Positions 30,661 through 42,214 of a DNA stretch of 64,000 nucleotides are shown here, one piece after another. This DNA is from Pectinophora gossypiella (taxonomy: Eukaryota; Arthropoda; Insecta; Lepidoptera; Gelechiidae): the NCBI RefSeq assembly GCF_024362695.1, contig NC_065426.1, positions 6,230,236-6,294,235 on the forward strand. The letters are read 5' to 3'. Every line of letters starts with the position of its first letter. Position 1 is the first letter of the stretch. The notes below the pieces were generated by a model. It was not told the origin of the DNA. It did not search any database and was given only the letters and a program-made list of their open reading frames with translations. Position numbers and translations under genes: made by a program.

Positions 30661-30930
30661 CCGTGCGGAGCATACAGGATGCCTATTTTATTCTGTCAAA
30701 TCTCAAAAAGCATCAAAATAAAGCTCTCGACACTTTGCAATTGTTTTTTTTTTATGTTGTGTTTATTTGCACTAAAGCGTATGGTTGTTATTGAAGTATC
30801 ACTTGCTTTGACGGAAAACATTCATACGCCCGATATTACCTATGTATATGTATTTCCCTTTCTATAGAAGGATCAAACAATTATTTATATACTTATATAT
30901 TATTTTGACCACTGTCACTGTAGATTGTAA

Positions 30931-31255
30931 CAGCCTCCGTGGTCCAGTGGTTAAGCGTTGGGCTCACGGTCTGGAGGTCCCGGGTTCGAATCCCGGTGGG
31001 GACTTATCACAAAAATCACGTTGGGATCCCTACTTTGTTTAGGACATTACATGCTGATCACCTGATTGTCCGAAAGTAAGATGATCCGTGCTTCGGAAGG
31101 CACGTTAAGCCGTTGGTCCTGGTTACTACTTACTGATGTATGTAAGTAGTCGTTACATGAGTCATGTCAGGAGCCTTTCGCGACTCCATGGTAACGCCGT
31201 CACCAGGGTTCATGAAGTTGGTACTCCACCTCACGACCCACCATGATAGAAGAAG
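30931..31255 (+). mobile_element. SINE family A, full length, best promoter boxes
   Basis: A box TGGTCCAGTGG at 30940-30950 and B box GGTTCGAATCC at 30983-30993 are both close to the tRNA consensus. The core is intact and it ends CATGATAGAAGAAGT. No clear duplication found. Confidence 0.9.
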
Positions 31256-31589
31256 TACGTTTAATATAATCGAATATATTTTTTTGCATATTCGAATACT
31301 AAATCCTGGACGTATAGTTGGTTTTTTAATTTTCGCCTCTAGTAGAGTCCGAGCGCAATTTGATACCACGCTCTGTGCACTAGACTAATTACTTGGCTCA
31401 CAAGTCGGCTGATTTGGGGACAAAAGTCATTTTCAACTTCTTTACATTACATTTGGAGAGTTAGACTTAAAACTTGAAGGGACTTTCGCGGCAGGTAGGA
31501 CTTAAGAAATATCTTTGACAGTTAGAAACTTCGGTATATTTTCAAAGAATCCAAGCTGTTATTGTAAGGGTAGCGAGGTTTTTTTTTAT

Positions 31590-31965
31590 AAAATAGGCTC
31601 GCCTTTGACCACAATCTCACCTGATGGTAAGTGATGATGTGTTCTAGGGTGGATCACGCTTAGCTAACAAACGCCCATTCACTCCAGCATTGAAGATTCC
31701 CAGATTATAACGAGTTGGAAAAACAGACGACGGCAGACGGTTCCTGTCCTTTGCTGTTCGCATCAAAAAGGAAGAGGCAAAACGTTTAGTGCGAATTGGA
31801 TTGATATCTTTTGTGTCTGTCGCAACCGGGTTGCATGATCCGCCATATTACAATACGGCTAGCCATTTTGGAAAACAGGGCCGCCAATGTCTTCATATTT
31901 CACAATATGAAGACTTTAGTTACCTCACTGTAGCCTTGAAAACTCCCAGATTATAACGAGTTGGT
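31590..31965 (+). repeat. Dispersed repeat, near-identical to 8.5-8.8 kb
   Basis: From 31683 to 31928 it matches 8602-8830 with one substitution. It also carries an extra self-complementary segment (CTTCATATT TCAC AATATGAAG at 31890-31911). CCCAGATTATAACGAGTTGG occurs both before and after the shared part, as if the shared part were inserted into an older repeat and duplicated its target. Confidence 0.78.
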
Positions 31966-31971
31966 AGCTTG

Positions 31972-32320
31972 GCCCCGATTCCTGCAGACACCTCCCAATT
32001 TTACTTTAAGTTGTACCTGTCATTTTCTTACCGCCGAAAAGGAAAGGGATAGATGATTGACAGCTCTTAATTTTAGAAAGAATGAGTAAATGAATGAATA
32101 ACTCTAAGTTGACGTGTGCTGTCAACTTAATTCTGTCGGGTTATTAGCCAATGCAATTTTTTTATAGGGTTGTTTTATATTTGTGCTTAAAATTGACATG
32201 TGTTCCATAAATATTATGCTTGTCGATTACTCATCCCTTTCCTTTTCGGCGGATACGAAAATGACAGGTTTAACATAAAATTAGATGGTGTTTACAGGAA
32301 TTAGCACCATTATATCAATT
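31972..32320. mobile_element. Fold-back MITE (family I)
   Basis: Left arm GGCCCCGATTCCTGCAGACA, right arm ending TTACAGGAATTAGCACCATT; each arm carries the AAGGAAAGGGA / TCCCTTTCCTT block. Middle TCTGTCGGGTTATTAGCC. Confidence 0.78.
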
Positions 32321-32394
32321 GTTCACGTTTTCAACTTACTTTGCGGCGCAGCAGCAACTGTCTGTTTTCTTTGTATATTTCTTTCCTCCAGCTT

Positions 32395-32646
32395 GATAAG
32401 TATGCCAATTTGGAGTCAGCGTATGAGTTCGTGCCATTTGCGTTGAAGACAGCGGGACCTTGGGGCGCTGAGGCCAAAGCTTTAGTGCGTGATGTTGGTC
32501 GCCGTATAAGGGTTGGAGGCGGCGATCCTCGAGCTGGCTTTTTCCTCGGGCAGCGTATTTCACTTGCGGTCCAGAGAGGCAACGCTGCAAGCATAATGGG
32601 TACGTTCGGGCGGGGCTCGCTTTCCGGAGGGCTTTTTGACGTTTGA
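32395..32646 (+). pseudogene. LINE RT C-terminal domain, 5' truncated
   Basis: Codes EFVPFALKTAGPWGAEAKAL, then VGRRIR, FLGQRISLAVQRGNAASIMG and a short end at the stop after 32643. This block ends the RT protein of a large insect LINE group. A related, less complete copy lies at 49285-49503 (QHISLAIQRGNAASVMG). Sequence to about 32780 looks like its UTR. Confidence 0.82.
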
Positions 32647-32789
32647 TATGGGTTTTTTTATATATTTGTGTATTTGTACATAAAATACATATTTTAGTGT
32701 AGGTTTTTAATTTGACTACGTTATATATTTTATATTTCTTTTGTGTGTTCTATTGTGTACAACCAAATAAATAAATAGTTTTTTTGTCA

Positions 32790-33354
32790 AACGTCCTTTA
32801 ATTCACGTACATATTACTGCAACTTCTCGCAACCGAGCAAGAAAAACAACACTACGATTTACGTGGCTTCCGAAGCACGTTATCATTGTAATAAAATTAT
32901 CGGACATTAAAAATAAAATCAAAAGCGTAAAATGTCTGTGTAATTAGTCAGCTGATAAGAAACGAGTTCACGGTAACTGTTTTCTTTTGCCATTAAAATG
33001 TAAGTTGAAATTTCCGCTTAATTATGCTAATCTTTGCAAAGTCGTACGTAAATTAAAATGGAGTCCAAAAAATTTGCGTCTCCCAGTAACCGAGTCTGAA
33101 TATTTTAATGTTATCATATTTATCTAAGTTGAAATTTAATTCGTAAAGATAAAGAGCCAGGGTTGACTTCTAATTTCGCTCCATTTTCGACGTGGAAGTT
33201 TTGATACTTTAGATGGAATTCTTGGAAACTTTTCTAGGTTAATTTCGTCATATTTCTGTGGGTGTTGGGGAAAGGATACGGGGTCGGTATTGATGGAAAT
33301 GTCGGCTTAGAGTGGCTAAAGAAAGGCCAGGGGCGTTGCGTCGACGCTACACTG
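32790..33354. other. No gene recognised
   Basis: Unique-looking AT-rich sequence. No repeat or coding region is supported. Confidence 0.4.
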
Positions 33355-33540
33355 AGCAACCCATCGTCACACTTCATACAAAACACCTCGTTTTTAACAG
33401 ACACTATACATTGACGTTATGACGTTTGACGCCCGTATAATTATAGACTAATAAAGTAAGACCGGGGGGACGGGGGCGTAACTAAGTTCAGCCGCTGGTG
33501 GGGAGCGGAGAGTTGCCAGTCTATACGTAATATTTCTTAT
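33355..33540 (+). repeat. Dispersed repeat O
   Basis: CTTCATACAAAACACCTCG at one end and CAGCCGCTGGTGGGGAGCGG then AGAGTTGCC at the other, the same order as at 45190-45395. Confidence 0.65.
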
Positions 33541-34023
33541 TCTATGCCATCGTCTCTTTATGTTTAACTGTTGAAAGACGGAGCGTTAAAGTAAGTAAAA
33601 TGTTAATTTTTTATAAGGATACACAAATATTATAGTATCTGCTCCTCTCTTGGGTCGGTCCCTCATATTTGAGGATCGTAGTCAGCATCAGGGTTGCTTC
33701 TTAGACCCTTCATGCTGTTGTAATTGTGTAGGGCGGTGAAGCCGCAGGGAGGGAGCGTTAGAATGGAAACTTTACATGATTACATGGATTTATTTTGATT
33801 GTAAAAACAATAGAAAATTAATGTGCCATGTCGAGTGCAGTAGACAAGAGAGAGAGCGAGGAATGAAATTTTGACATTGACATTACCTGTCAGTGTTGCA
33901 TGACGTAAAATATGACACATGCTGACTCTCTTGGGTAAATAGAAGCAGTGGTTTCCCGTTGCCTTCTGCCCCAGACATTTTTGAAGTTATTTAAAGTTCA
34001 AGGCCGCTGTTGCCTCTATAGTC

Positions 34024-34047
34024 GGTAGCCGCCGCCCCCCCCCCCCC

Positions 34048-34094
<47 letters not shown>
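34024..34094 (+). repeat. C-run and (CT)n microsatellite
   Basis: A run of about 13 C is followed by about 22 CT units. The Arg-Glu open frame on the minus strand is an artefact of this tract. Confidence 0.9.
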
Positions 34095-34096
<2 letters not shown>

Positions 34097-34504
34097 CTCT
34101 GCTTACCCCAAAAAAATGGTACAATATAAAGATGAACTCCACCACGCTTCTCCACGTAATGATATATTTATTATATTTTTCTTTAAAAACATGACCACGA
34201 TTTTTCAACAGAAACCACTATGGGGGACTATCAAAAACTGTCCAACAAAAGGGCAAAGAAAGGTGTCCACCTTTCATAACTTGCCGACCCAAAATTACAA
34301 TCACCAGCTATTTTACTCGATACAAGGCAATTCGTCCAAAGCTTTGACGCTAAAAGTGATGCGTTACAAAGCATTTTTGGCAGTTTCCACCATGATTGAC
34401 AGGGCTCGTGTGATTTTTTTGACATATTCCCGTTTAATCCGGTAAAATAGAGTAAATAATTAAAATTAGAAAATTAGAAATTTGAGTAATTAATTATCCA
34501 TCTT

Positions 34505-34616
34505 TGGACTTCGTATCAACAGTGGCTGCAAGTTGTCTTTGATTACTTGTGGCTCTGCCCACCCCATTAGGGATTACGGGCGTGAGTTTATGTATGTATG
34601 TATGTATGTAATTAAA
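34505..34616 (+). pseudogene. LINE 3' tail (family H)
   Basis: Contains GGCTGCAAGTTGTCTTTGAT, ACTTGTGGCTCTGCCCACCC and GGGCGTGAGTTTATGTATG, then (TATG)n. A second copy is at 36470-36560. Coding content is reduced to a few residues. Confidence 0.6.
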
Positions 34617-34789
34617 AACGTTAACATTAAGTAACGTGAACCTGATAATGAAAAAAAGTAAATGTGCACCTGATAGTGTAAAAATAACAAAGATAAAGAA
34701 ATAAACATTTTTTTTTTATTTTTTAAGTAAATGGTTTTGTTTTACAGCACTGCTTAGGGAAAGCTAGCCGTGCTTAGGGAAACCCACCA

Positions 34790-34897
34790 ATAGAAAATTA
34801 AATCGAAAAATAATCTGACTCGGACGGGATTAAAACCCGCAGCTCTTGTCAAGCCGGGACGAGCGTGTTAACCATTACACCACCGGGTCCTCCTCCA
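34790..34897 (-). mobile_element. tRNA-like SINE head (family Q)
   Basis: The minus strand reads GGACCCGGTGGTGTAATGGT, then TAACACGCTCGTCCCGG and a B-box-like GGGTTTTAATCCCG. Without a proper B box and with extra loop bases it is not a functional tRNA. The end of the same family (TCTGACTCGGACGGG) recurs at 45160-45195. Confidence 0.65.
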
Positions 34898-35149
34898 TGG
34901 AAATTCTCCATGTCCATGCGATATTCTTTCGATCTATGTATATCATTAAGCCGAAGCCGGTGCCATCGCGTCATTTGTTTCTTTTTTTTTTCAATTAATT
35001 TTCTCTTTGTGACATTAAACATTTATTTTCTTCAAGGTTTTTTGTTTATTTCTAGAAAGAAAGAAAGAAACGTTTATTATATTTCTATACAACTCTATAC
35101 GACCTTAATTACTGTATCTTTGTTATGTAGTTACGAATAATACAAAGTA

Positions 35150-35954
35150 AATATTTTAACGTTTGTGATATAAAGCAAAACAAAGATAAAAGATGCATAT
35201 GTCTGTTATCCATGAAATTAGAAATTTAAACAAAGAAAAAACTTAACAACGCAATCTATCGTGTTTTTGGGGGGGAAAGTCCCTTATTAACATAATTATT
35301 TGCATAAAATCAACACTTTGTAGCGAGTAAAATAAACGCGCCACCTATTGGTGCTAATCGCGCGCCAAATAAGCGCACTGTCTGCCCGCCCGCTCGATAC
35401 CGTTCGCCATAGTTTATGTTCAGTGTATTTTATTTTTACAATATCCTTTATATTCTGATAGAATAATTAAACAACTAACCAATGCAAAAGTGTTTTTATT
35501 CGAATTTCGAATAACGATTCGAAGAAAATTCGAATAACTTTGATAAATACACCAGTTCAAAAATGGAAAAATAGTTCAAACTGGAATGACCCATATTATT
35601 TTTTATTTTTTTTATAATAGTTGTTTGCGGGCGAACGGAGTTATAAAAGGTATAAAAAAACATAAAGAGAGTCGTGGAGAGTGATGGATTGTTTGGCGAT
35701 GAATAGAGAGGGACTTTTGACTGACGGAACCTTTACGTCCGACCATAGAGAAATCTACTTTTTTATTCTACGGGAAACATTACACTCGCATGTATAAAAT
35801 ACGGCGCATAAACCAGTATTATGAAGATATTTTTTTTTGTTATAGCTGAAAATGCGCTTGTCAAAAATCTGAACTTGAGTGTAAAACACACACACAAAAA
35901 CACAAATCTATAAAAACTCACTATTACTCTCTCTTTTCTCTTTTTATTCTCTTT
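35150..35954. other. No gene recognised; CpG-rich patch at 35335-35410
   Basis: The patch AACGCGCCACCTATTGGTGC then TAATCGCGCGCC stands out in an AT-rich context. No open frame or element edge explains it. Confidence 0.35.
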
Positions 35955-36426
35955 TTAGGGTTCCGTACTCTAAGGGTAAAAACGGGACCCTATTACTAAC
36001 TAAACCTTCGCTGTCTGTGCGCCCGTTTGTCGGTCACCAGGTTATGCGATAGCTAGACAGTTAATTTTTTACAAACTATGTATTTCTGTTGCTGCTTTAA
36101 CAGCAAACACTAACAACAAAATAAAATAAATATGCAAGGGGGCACCCATACAACAAATACAATTTTTTGCCCTTTTTGCTCGATATCGTAATGGCAACAA
36201 GTTGGCACTTGAAAATTAAATATTCACAAAATACTTTTTAATTTAATAATAAATAACAAAATAAATATTTGAAGGGGGGCTAGGGGGCAGATGGGAATAA
36301 AGGCTCTCAGTCACACAAAGGGAATGCTAAAGATATCAAAAAACGTACGTACATTTCATACCATTACCATACCATTGTACGGAACCCTTCGTTCGCGAGA
36401 TCGACTTGCACTTGACCGGTATTTTT
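35955..36426 (+). repeat. Lepidopteran GGGTTCCGTA dispersed repeat
   Basis: Starts TTAGGGTTCCGTACTC and ends GTACGGAACCCTTCGTTCGC followed by a CTTGACCGGTATTTTT-like end. It is a very common repeat type in Lepidoptera as I recall it. GGGTTCCGTAC at 35958 is inverted at 36378. Confidence 0.72.
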
Positions 36427-36469
36427 CTCTTACTTATATGTGTAACTCCAAATCTTATTTTAATAGGTA

Positions 36470-36562
36470 ATGGAGAAAAATGGCTGCAAGTTATCATTTG
36501 ATCACTCGTGGCTGTGCCTACCCCATTGGGTATTACGGGCATGAGTTTGCTTATGAACGATT
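36470..36562 (+). pseudogene. LINE 3' tail (family H), second copy
   Basis: GGCTGCAAGTTATCATTTGA, CGTGGCTGTGCCTACCCC and ACGGGCATGAGTTTGC match 34513-34600 in order. Confidence 0.6.
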
Positions 36563-36774
36563 CTTGCTCTAAATTATTTGTTATTTTACCTCAACATTTT
36601 CCGTCGCTTTAGTAAAGGATCTTCGAAATGTTCGTCATCAAAAAGCTATTAATGATAAAACGATACTTAAGTGTTCCGATTTAACTTTTGACCTCTTGAA
36701 CAAAATGGAAGCGCAATATTCTCTGATATTATTAATCAGAGAACATTAATATTAATGCCCGTTAATCTATGAAA

Positions 36775-37101
36775 TTCTTCTTCTTCTATCGTGTGGGTTA
36801 TGGGCCTATTACCAACCTCATCAACCCTGGTGTCAGGGTTATTATTGAGCCGCCAAAGGCCCCTGACATGACCCATGAAACGACTACGTGTTTACATCAG
36901 TAAGTAGTAACCGGGACCAACGGCTTAACGCGCCATCCGAAGCACGGATCATCTTACTTTTCGACAATCAGGTGATCAGCCTGCGATGTCCTAACCAAAC
37001 TAGGGATCACAAAGTGATTTTTGTGAATTGTCCCCACCGAGATTCGAACCCGGGACCTCCGGATCGTGAGCACAATGCTCAATAACTGGACCGCGGAGGC
37101 C
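36775..37101 (-). mobile_element. SINE family A, full length
   Basis: The minus strand begins GGGCCTCCGCGGTCCAG, with B box GGTTCGAATCTCGG, intact core, and end CACACGATAGAAGAAGAAG. An open frame on the other strand (36888-37085) is a shadow. Confidence 0.88.
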
Positions 37102-37299
37102 CTTGACGGATTTTAATGAAACGAATTGACAAGTCACAGTAAATCTATGCAGAATCTGCGACAGTAGCCCCGTGGCCACCGGACTTCTTTATTGGCACGG
37201 ATTGTAAACACTTTTTTTGTTTTTTAGTCTACTTTTTTTAATAACACGTTATTTTTTTTGTTTTATACGTTGAATATCTCTCTCGTCACGTAGGTCAGC

Positions 37300-37335
37300 T
37301 GGAAGAAATCTAGGCTAGGCTAGGCTAGGAGATAG
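37300..37335 (+). repeat. TAGGC pentamer run
   Basis: About four units of CTAGG (TAGGCTAGGCTAGGCTAGG). Confidence 0.75.
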
Positions 37336-37399
37336 GCTTACCTGTACTGTCTGTTTTCTTTGTATATTCCTTGTGTCTGTTTTATTGTGTACATATTAA

Positions 37400-37460
37400 C
37401 CCTTTCACGGACAGAGATCATGGGTCATTGATGGTTCATAATAGGTAATATGACACCTTG
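37400..37460 (+). repeat. Short dispersed repeat shared with 60.1 kb
   Basis: ATGGGTCATTGATGGTTCAT then AATAGG..ATGACACC is inverted at 60058-60098. Class unknown. Confidence 0.5.
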
Positions 37461-37584
37461 TGATCGGACGGACGGTGTTAATAATGTATATGTAGCCATG
37501 TCTATATAGCCGTGGACCCGATCCCAAGCATATCTCCATTATGAATAAAAGAAGGATCACGAATCGGTTACCGTCCTTATAAAT

Positions 37585-37770
37585 AACATAAGCTCACGAC
37601 TACAACCTAATCGGGGTAGTCAGTGGTACATCCATCGCAAAATAAATTAAATACCCACGCCTCACCGAGCTTTCTGTTAGATCAACCTGATAAGTGGTGA
37701 GACGTATCGCCGTCTATAAAGGTCAAGCCAACTGTATTAGTGTAAACTGCACTTCAGATAAATAAGTAAT
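37585..37770 (-). mobile_element. SINE family D
   Basis: The minus strand runs from a CTTACAC-like head remnant through GGCGATACGTCTCACCAC, AACAGAAAGCTCGGTGAGG and ACCCCGATTAGGTTGTAGTC to GTGAGCTTATGTTA. Confidence 0.78.
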
Positions 37771-38216
37771 TCTGTGGTTGTGAGTGTTAAAGTATTTTTT
37801 TATCAGCATCTGGCGTCTTACATGGGTCATCGAAGTCAAACAATGCAGATCTAACATCAAAGAGGCATTCACGTGAACTATCGCAGTTTCATCAAAGACG
37901 AATTACATCCCCAAGGGTACCTGAGATACGAAAATTATAAACATCTTTTGACTCCTCAAAAAGGTCCCTTGAGCGCGCTTCGGGCGGTAAATCAAAAAGA
38001 ATCTCGTCCCAATATGAAAGGGGTATATATCAAAGGAAAGGTAAAACAATCTGGAACGAAATAATATTTGATAGTGGAAAAGAAATACTTAGCTAAAATT
38101 GTTAAGTTGCAAACAGTTTATGTTTAGATTTAGAATATTTTAAATTATTTTTGAAAAATTAAGAGACAAACCGCTACTACCTTAGGCAACAGAAACAAAA
38201 CATTCCATTCTTTCTT

Positions 38217-38535
38217 CAACAGCCTCTGTGGTCTAGTGGTTAGAGGGTTAGGTTCACGATCTGGAGCTATGGGTTCGATTCCCGATGAGGACATTATCGA
38301 AACCACTATGTGACAGTCTCACAGTCTGTTTGGTAAGGACTTTTCAGGCTTAAATCACCTGATTGTCTTAAAAAGTAAGATGATTCCGTGCTTCGAAGGG
38401 CACGTTAAGGCGTTGGTCCCGGCTATTAGCCGTAAAACACTTCCACCAACCCGCAGTGGAGCAGCGTGGTGGGGTATGCTCCATACTCCCTCCGGTTGGA
38501 GGGACGTTTATAGGCTGTATTATGTTATGTATGTA
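38217..38535 (+). mobile_element. SINE family B, full length with target-site duplication
   Basis: tRNA-like head (GCCTCTGTGGTCTAGTGG, B box GGTTCGATTCC), core GGCACGTTAAGGCGTTGG, then GTAAAACACTTCCACC..GCAGTGG. The usual CCCAGCAGTGGGACG tail is shortened here. An 11-bp duplication CATTCTTTCTT lies at 38206-38216 and 38536-38546. Confidence 0.9.
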
Positions 38536-38546
38536 CATTCTTTCTT

Positions 38547-39348
38547 ACTATTTAACAAGTCGTCAGTCAAACCTAGAATCCGCCGAGCCGTAATATATTT
38601 TCATTTGGGGTAATAAAATTTACATACAAAATGCAGTTTTGCAGCCAACGGATTTCCACATCACGCCACTATAGTGTGTTTGCAACAAATTCCACTGATT
38701 TATCCCCGAAAACAAAGCAGTTACAACATTGTAATAATTTATGAGGTTTTTAGAGTGCTACGGATATAAAAACCTGGATTATGGAGTCACAGACATTTTG
38801 TGAAAAATCTCTATGAATTTGTGAAAAGTTTACGATGGAAAGTAGTGTAAAGTTTTTATTAGTTGACGCGGCAACATTGAGGTACAAAGTGAATAATATA
38901 GCAATAAATTACTAGTAAAACAAACACAACTGTATACCGTTCATATTAATAGGTATTATTATACTTTCGAGCTCATAAACTCGAGGTTGATAATGTGGTC
39001 TTAAATAGAGCTGGGTGGAACATGTGAGCCAGACTTTAGTGGGGATATGAAACAAAAAAAATATTTTATTGCACCAAAAATGAGGAAACAGTTTAAAAAA
39101 AAGCTTTCCGCGGGTACAAGTCAATTATTTCAATTATTTAATGATTTCTTCAAAGCAAATATGATGTTTCATCCTTCTTTTTTCGCTTTGAGCTTCTATT
39201 TTTGCAAGTTTTTACCACGCACTTCCCCGTGTTGCCAGTTCGGCGCCGAATCGCGCACTGTTGTAAAGTACTGTCAACGTCGCTATATTAACAGTAACTT
39301 TGCGTCCCACTTTTTGAGCGCTGACGTTCAATCTACAGTAGTAGTAAA
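38547..39348. other. No gene recognised
   Basis: A 112-codon plus-strand open frame at 39047-39385 is Lys/Phe-rich and matches no family I know. It overlaps the SINE B composite at its end, so I treat it as chance. Confidence 0.4.
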
Positions 39349-39373
39349 TCTACGTTATGGTGTCACTAACACC

Positions 39374-39873
39374 ATACATAAATAAACAGTCTATATACGT
39401 CCCACTGCTGGGCACAGGCCTCCCCTCAATCAACCGGAGGGGGTATGGAGCATACTCCACCACGCTGCTCCAATGCGGGTTCGTGGAGGGGTTTTTACAG
39501 CTAATAGCCGGGACCATCGGCTTATCCTGCCCTCCGAAGCACGGAATCGTCTTACTTTTTCGAACAATTAGGTGATTTAAGCGTGAAAAGTCCTTACCAA
39601 ACAAAGGACAGTCTCACAAAGTGATTTCGACAATGTCTGAATGGAACTCGGACTTCCAGATCGTGAGCCTAACGCTCTAACCACTACACCACGAAGGCTG
39701 TTCAGAAACGCATTCATTTCAAAATGAACTAAGTACCTTCACCTCACCGAGCTGTCTATTAGACCAACGTGGTAGGCGGTGAACCGTTTCGGCGTCTTCG
39801 ACAATGTCTAAATCGCACCCGGACGTCCAGATCGTGAGCCTAACGCTCTAACCACTAGACAACGAAAGCTGTT
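39374..39873 (-). mobile_element. Composite SINE B with an embedded SINE D piece and a second head
   Basis: 39377-39703 is a minus-strand SINE B. 39712-39790 is a SINE D fragment. 39791-39872 repeats the SINE B head (CCAGATCGTGAGCCTAACGC). The whole is bounded by ACTAACACC at 39365-39373 and 39874-39882, which is also part of MITE E's terminus. Confidence 0.68.
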
Positions 39874-40127
39874 ACTAACACCGTTATGTATTGTATTAGT
39901 TACAGAGTATTAGAGCCACCCGCCCACTCGAAATAATTGACGAGCGCCACAGCCAGATTATCGCGTGAACTATGACAGATATACATCGTAAGTCAAGCCG
40001 TATTTGGATCATTAATAATGTACTACACTGTCTGAGATACAATATTACCGGGATGTCGTATAAACACGCCATGCCACGTCCGGGATAGACAGGAAGAAAG
40101 GATGTCAAGATCTTCTATATCTGTTTC

Positions 40128-40201
40128 AGATCTTCTTCTATCGTATGGGTTGTGAGGTGGATTACAACCTCATCAACTCCGGTGTCAGGGTTGTTATTGT
40201 G
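40128..40201 (-). mobile_element. SINE family A 3'-end fragment
   Basis: Reads AGATCTTCTTCTATCGTATG and CAACTCCGGTGTCAGGGTT; the rest is absent. Confidence 0.65.
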
Positions 40202-42050
40202 GAGAAGGATTTTCAGAAGAGAAAGAGAGAGAACAGGGAGGGATTGTTTCAGATTATCTAATAAGATTTTAAGCCAAGGTCGAACATATTAAAACTTATT
40301 ATCATTATCCTCCAATTGTATTACCATTCGTTTTCTGAATTGCGCGCACTATTGCGGGTCAAAAAGAAAATCTAGTTTATTTTTAAGGTTTACCGATATT
40401 GAATGTGCTATATAGAACTAACGCTATCATACAGTATGTCTCAGGTAAATGGTACATAATATGCGACATATAAAATACTAGGAGTCCATACTCCATAAGG
40501 GGAGCTTGAAAAATATGGGCAACTGGAAATATTATAAGCGCATTTGTCACGGTAATGCTCCGTTCCGGCGGAGTGGTGTGCTACAGAATAAATATTTTAC
40601 AACTACCCACGTTTCTCCGTAAATTGCACGTAAATTGTGCTTTTTTGAAACATGCTTTTCGCGTTTGAGGAGAGCGTTTGTTATTATTCTGTTGAGAGCT
40701 CCTTAAATTCCACACAAATAAAACACCTATTTTTTAAATCAGTTAACAATCTTTACGTAATTATAAAATCCGTAATTTTATAAACTATAACTAAATTTAT
40801 TAATTACGTCATTATTGGTTAATAATTTTAAAATCCATGAAACCTCATAACTTTGAAACCCGTAACTTGGATATACCTAAAGATGTTGTTAATTTAAGCA
40901 AGTTTGCATTTAGGATTTATTTTGGGTTTTAGTTTTGAGTTAGGTTACTTCGTTTCATTCTTTGACGTGTCTTATTGTAGATTTTCGGAAAATGGCATTA
41001 ATTACTTGACCTTGAAACTTTCTAATCGCTTAGTATGTTGATACGCAGCGCACGTGTCAAGCGAGCGAAGCTATCGTGCCGCGACATGAGCCGGCGAGCC
41101 ATCTTCATTATAATTTAAATTTTGATGTAAAACATTAATAAAATTAACCTTGCACAAATTAATTTTCCTCAATAAATCCGCTTTTTCCCGAAGAAATTTA
41201 GACGCTGTGAAGGAAATTGACTTCCAAGGAAAAGGTTCTTGTTTTTTGGCCCTTTCACCCTTTAGGCCTAAAAAATGTACCAATCACGTTAAATAAACGA
41301 GTGTATTACGTCCCGCGTCGAACCTTAGTTCTAGTCCAATATGGTATAGGGATGTGCTTCCAAATATTTGTTAACATACTCAGCTGTTATAGACGCTCGA
41401 TAAACATCGTGTAAGTACCTGAAACAAAGCATTTATAAAAGTTATAATAATATTTTAAAATTCCATTTCTTAAAAACCTTTAAAATGTATTTTTATTTTA
41501 TTTGTCTTTGCTATTCTTGAAATTAACTTGGCATTTTAATTTTATTTTAACTATTACTTACTTACTTATTTGTATTTGATTTAGCTTTATAAATATTTTA
41601 TGCATGTAAAATTGCGGCAAGACGTGAAATAATTTTAAATTCGAATTTGATATAAAATAAAAGTAAAAAAGTAAGAATGACTGCAAATTGGTTTCCGATA
41701 AAATATTTAAGGCTTTTCCCCACCCATACAATTAGTATAAATACAATAAAATGAGGTCCTCATTCTGAAAGCATAAGCAGCGATGAACTATACGTTTTTA
41801 TTAAGGTAGTTTGGGCCACTCATAGTGTATTGGCCTGGGATAGCGGAATAAAAGAGGTGGACTGTAAATGAAATCTGGGGGGTTAAAATGGCCACATTGA
41901 AGCAATTCATCTAAAAAAGAAATATTGCAATTTGACATTTGCGCGTATAAAAGTAAGTGCGCAATGAAATCAAATGTCCCCCTGTGCTCAAATGTGCTCC
42001 TGGTATAATGAAAATAGAAAATAAATACAATTTTGAAAATAAGTTGTCGC
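40202..42050. other. No gene recognised
   Basis: 40963-41012 holds a decayed Jockey-like tail in reverse (GACGTGTCTTATTGTAGATT). 41042-41105 is a short CpG-rich patch. The rest is AT-rich without support for genes. Confidence 0.4.
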
Positions 42051-42165
42051 GAGTCCGGTCGGACAAGGAGTGAAGCTTCAGAGGTGAGGGCAGCGGGGCG
42101 CGGGGGGTGGCGGCGGCGGGGAACGCGGAGGCAGCGGTGGGCGCGGGGGCCATGCGTAGACACAT
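42051..42165. other. GC-rich island, possible exon
   Basis: A G-rich tract (GGGGCGCGGGGGGTGGCGGC and onward) stands in AT-rich DNA. On the plus strand AAGCTTCAGAGGTGAGGG fits a splice donor after an open stretch. On the minus strand an open frame is Ala/Pro-rich (APTAASAFPAAAT) and continues LHSLSDRTRDNLFSK. No homologue is recognised on either strand, so the strand is undecided. Confidence 0.3.
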
Positions 42166-42214
42166 AGAACTCAGTATTTTTACCTAGATAATAATAAGAA
42201 GATAATATCAGTCA

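Noticed and set aside
30931..31010. Possible functional tRNA gene
   Set aside because: A and B boxes are present, but the sequence continues as SINE A and the stems do not pair as a full cloverleaf.
33987..34208. Arg-Glu repeat protein on the minus strand
   Set aside because: Generated by the (CT)n microsatellite.
34800..34897. Possible minus-strand tRNA gene
   Set aside because: The B-box region GGGTTTTAATCCCG is degraded and a partial copy exists at 45.2 kb, so it is a SINE head.
37308..37332. Telomeric repeat (TTAGG type)
   Set aside because: The unit is CTAGG/TAGGC with only about four copies, not TTAGG.
37873..38064. 63-codon frame with a Lys/Arg-rich end
   Set aside because: No family recognised and no supporting context; too short to call.
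39047..39385. 112-codon frame rich in Lys and Phe
   Set aside because: No recognisable domain, and it runs into the SINE B composite; treated as chance.
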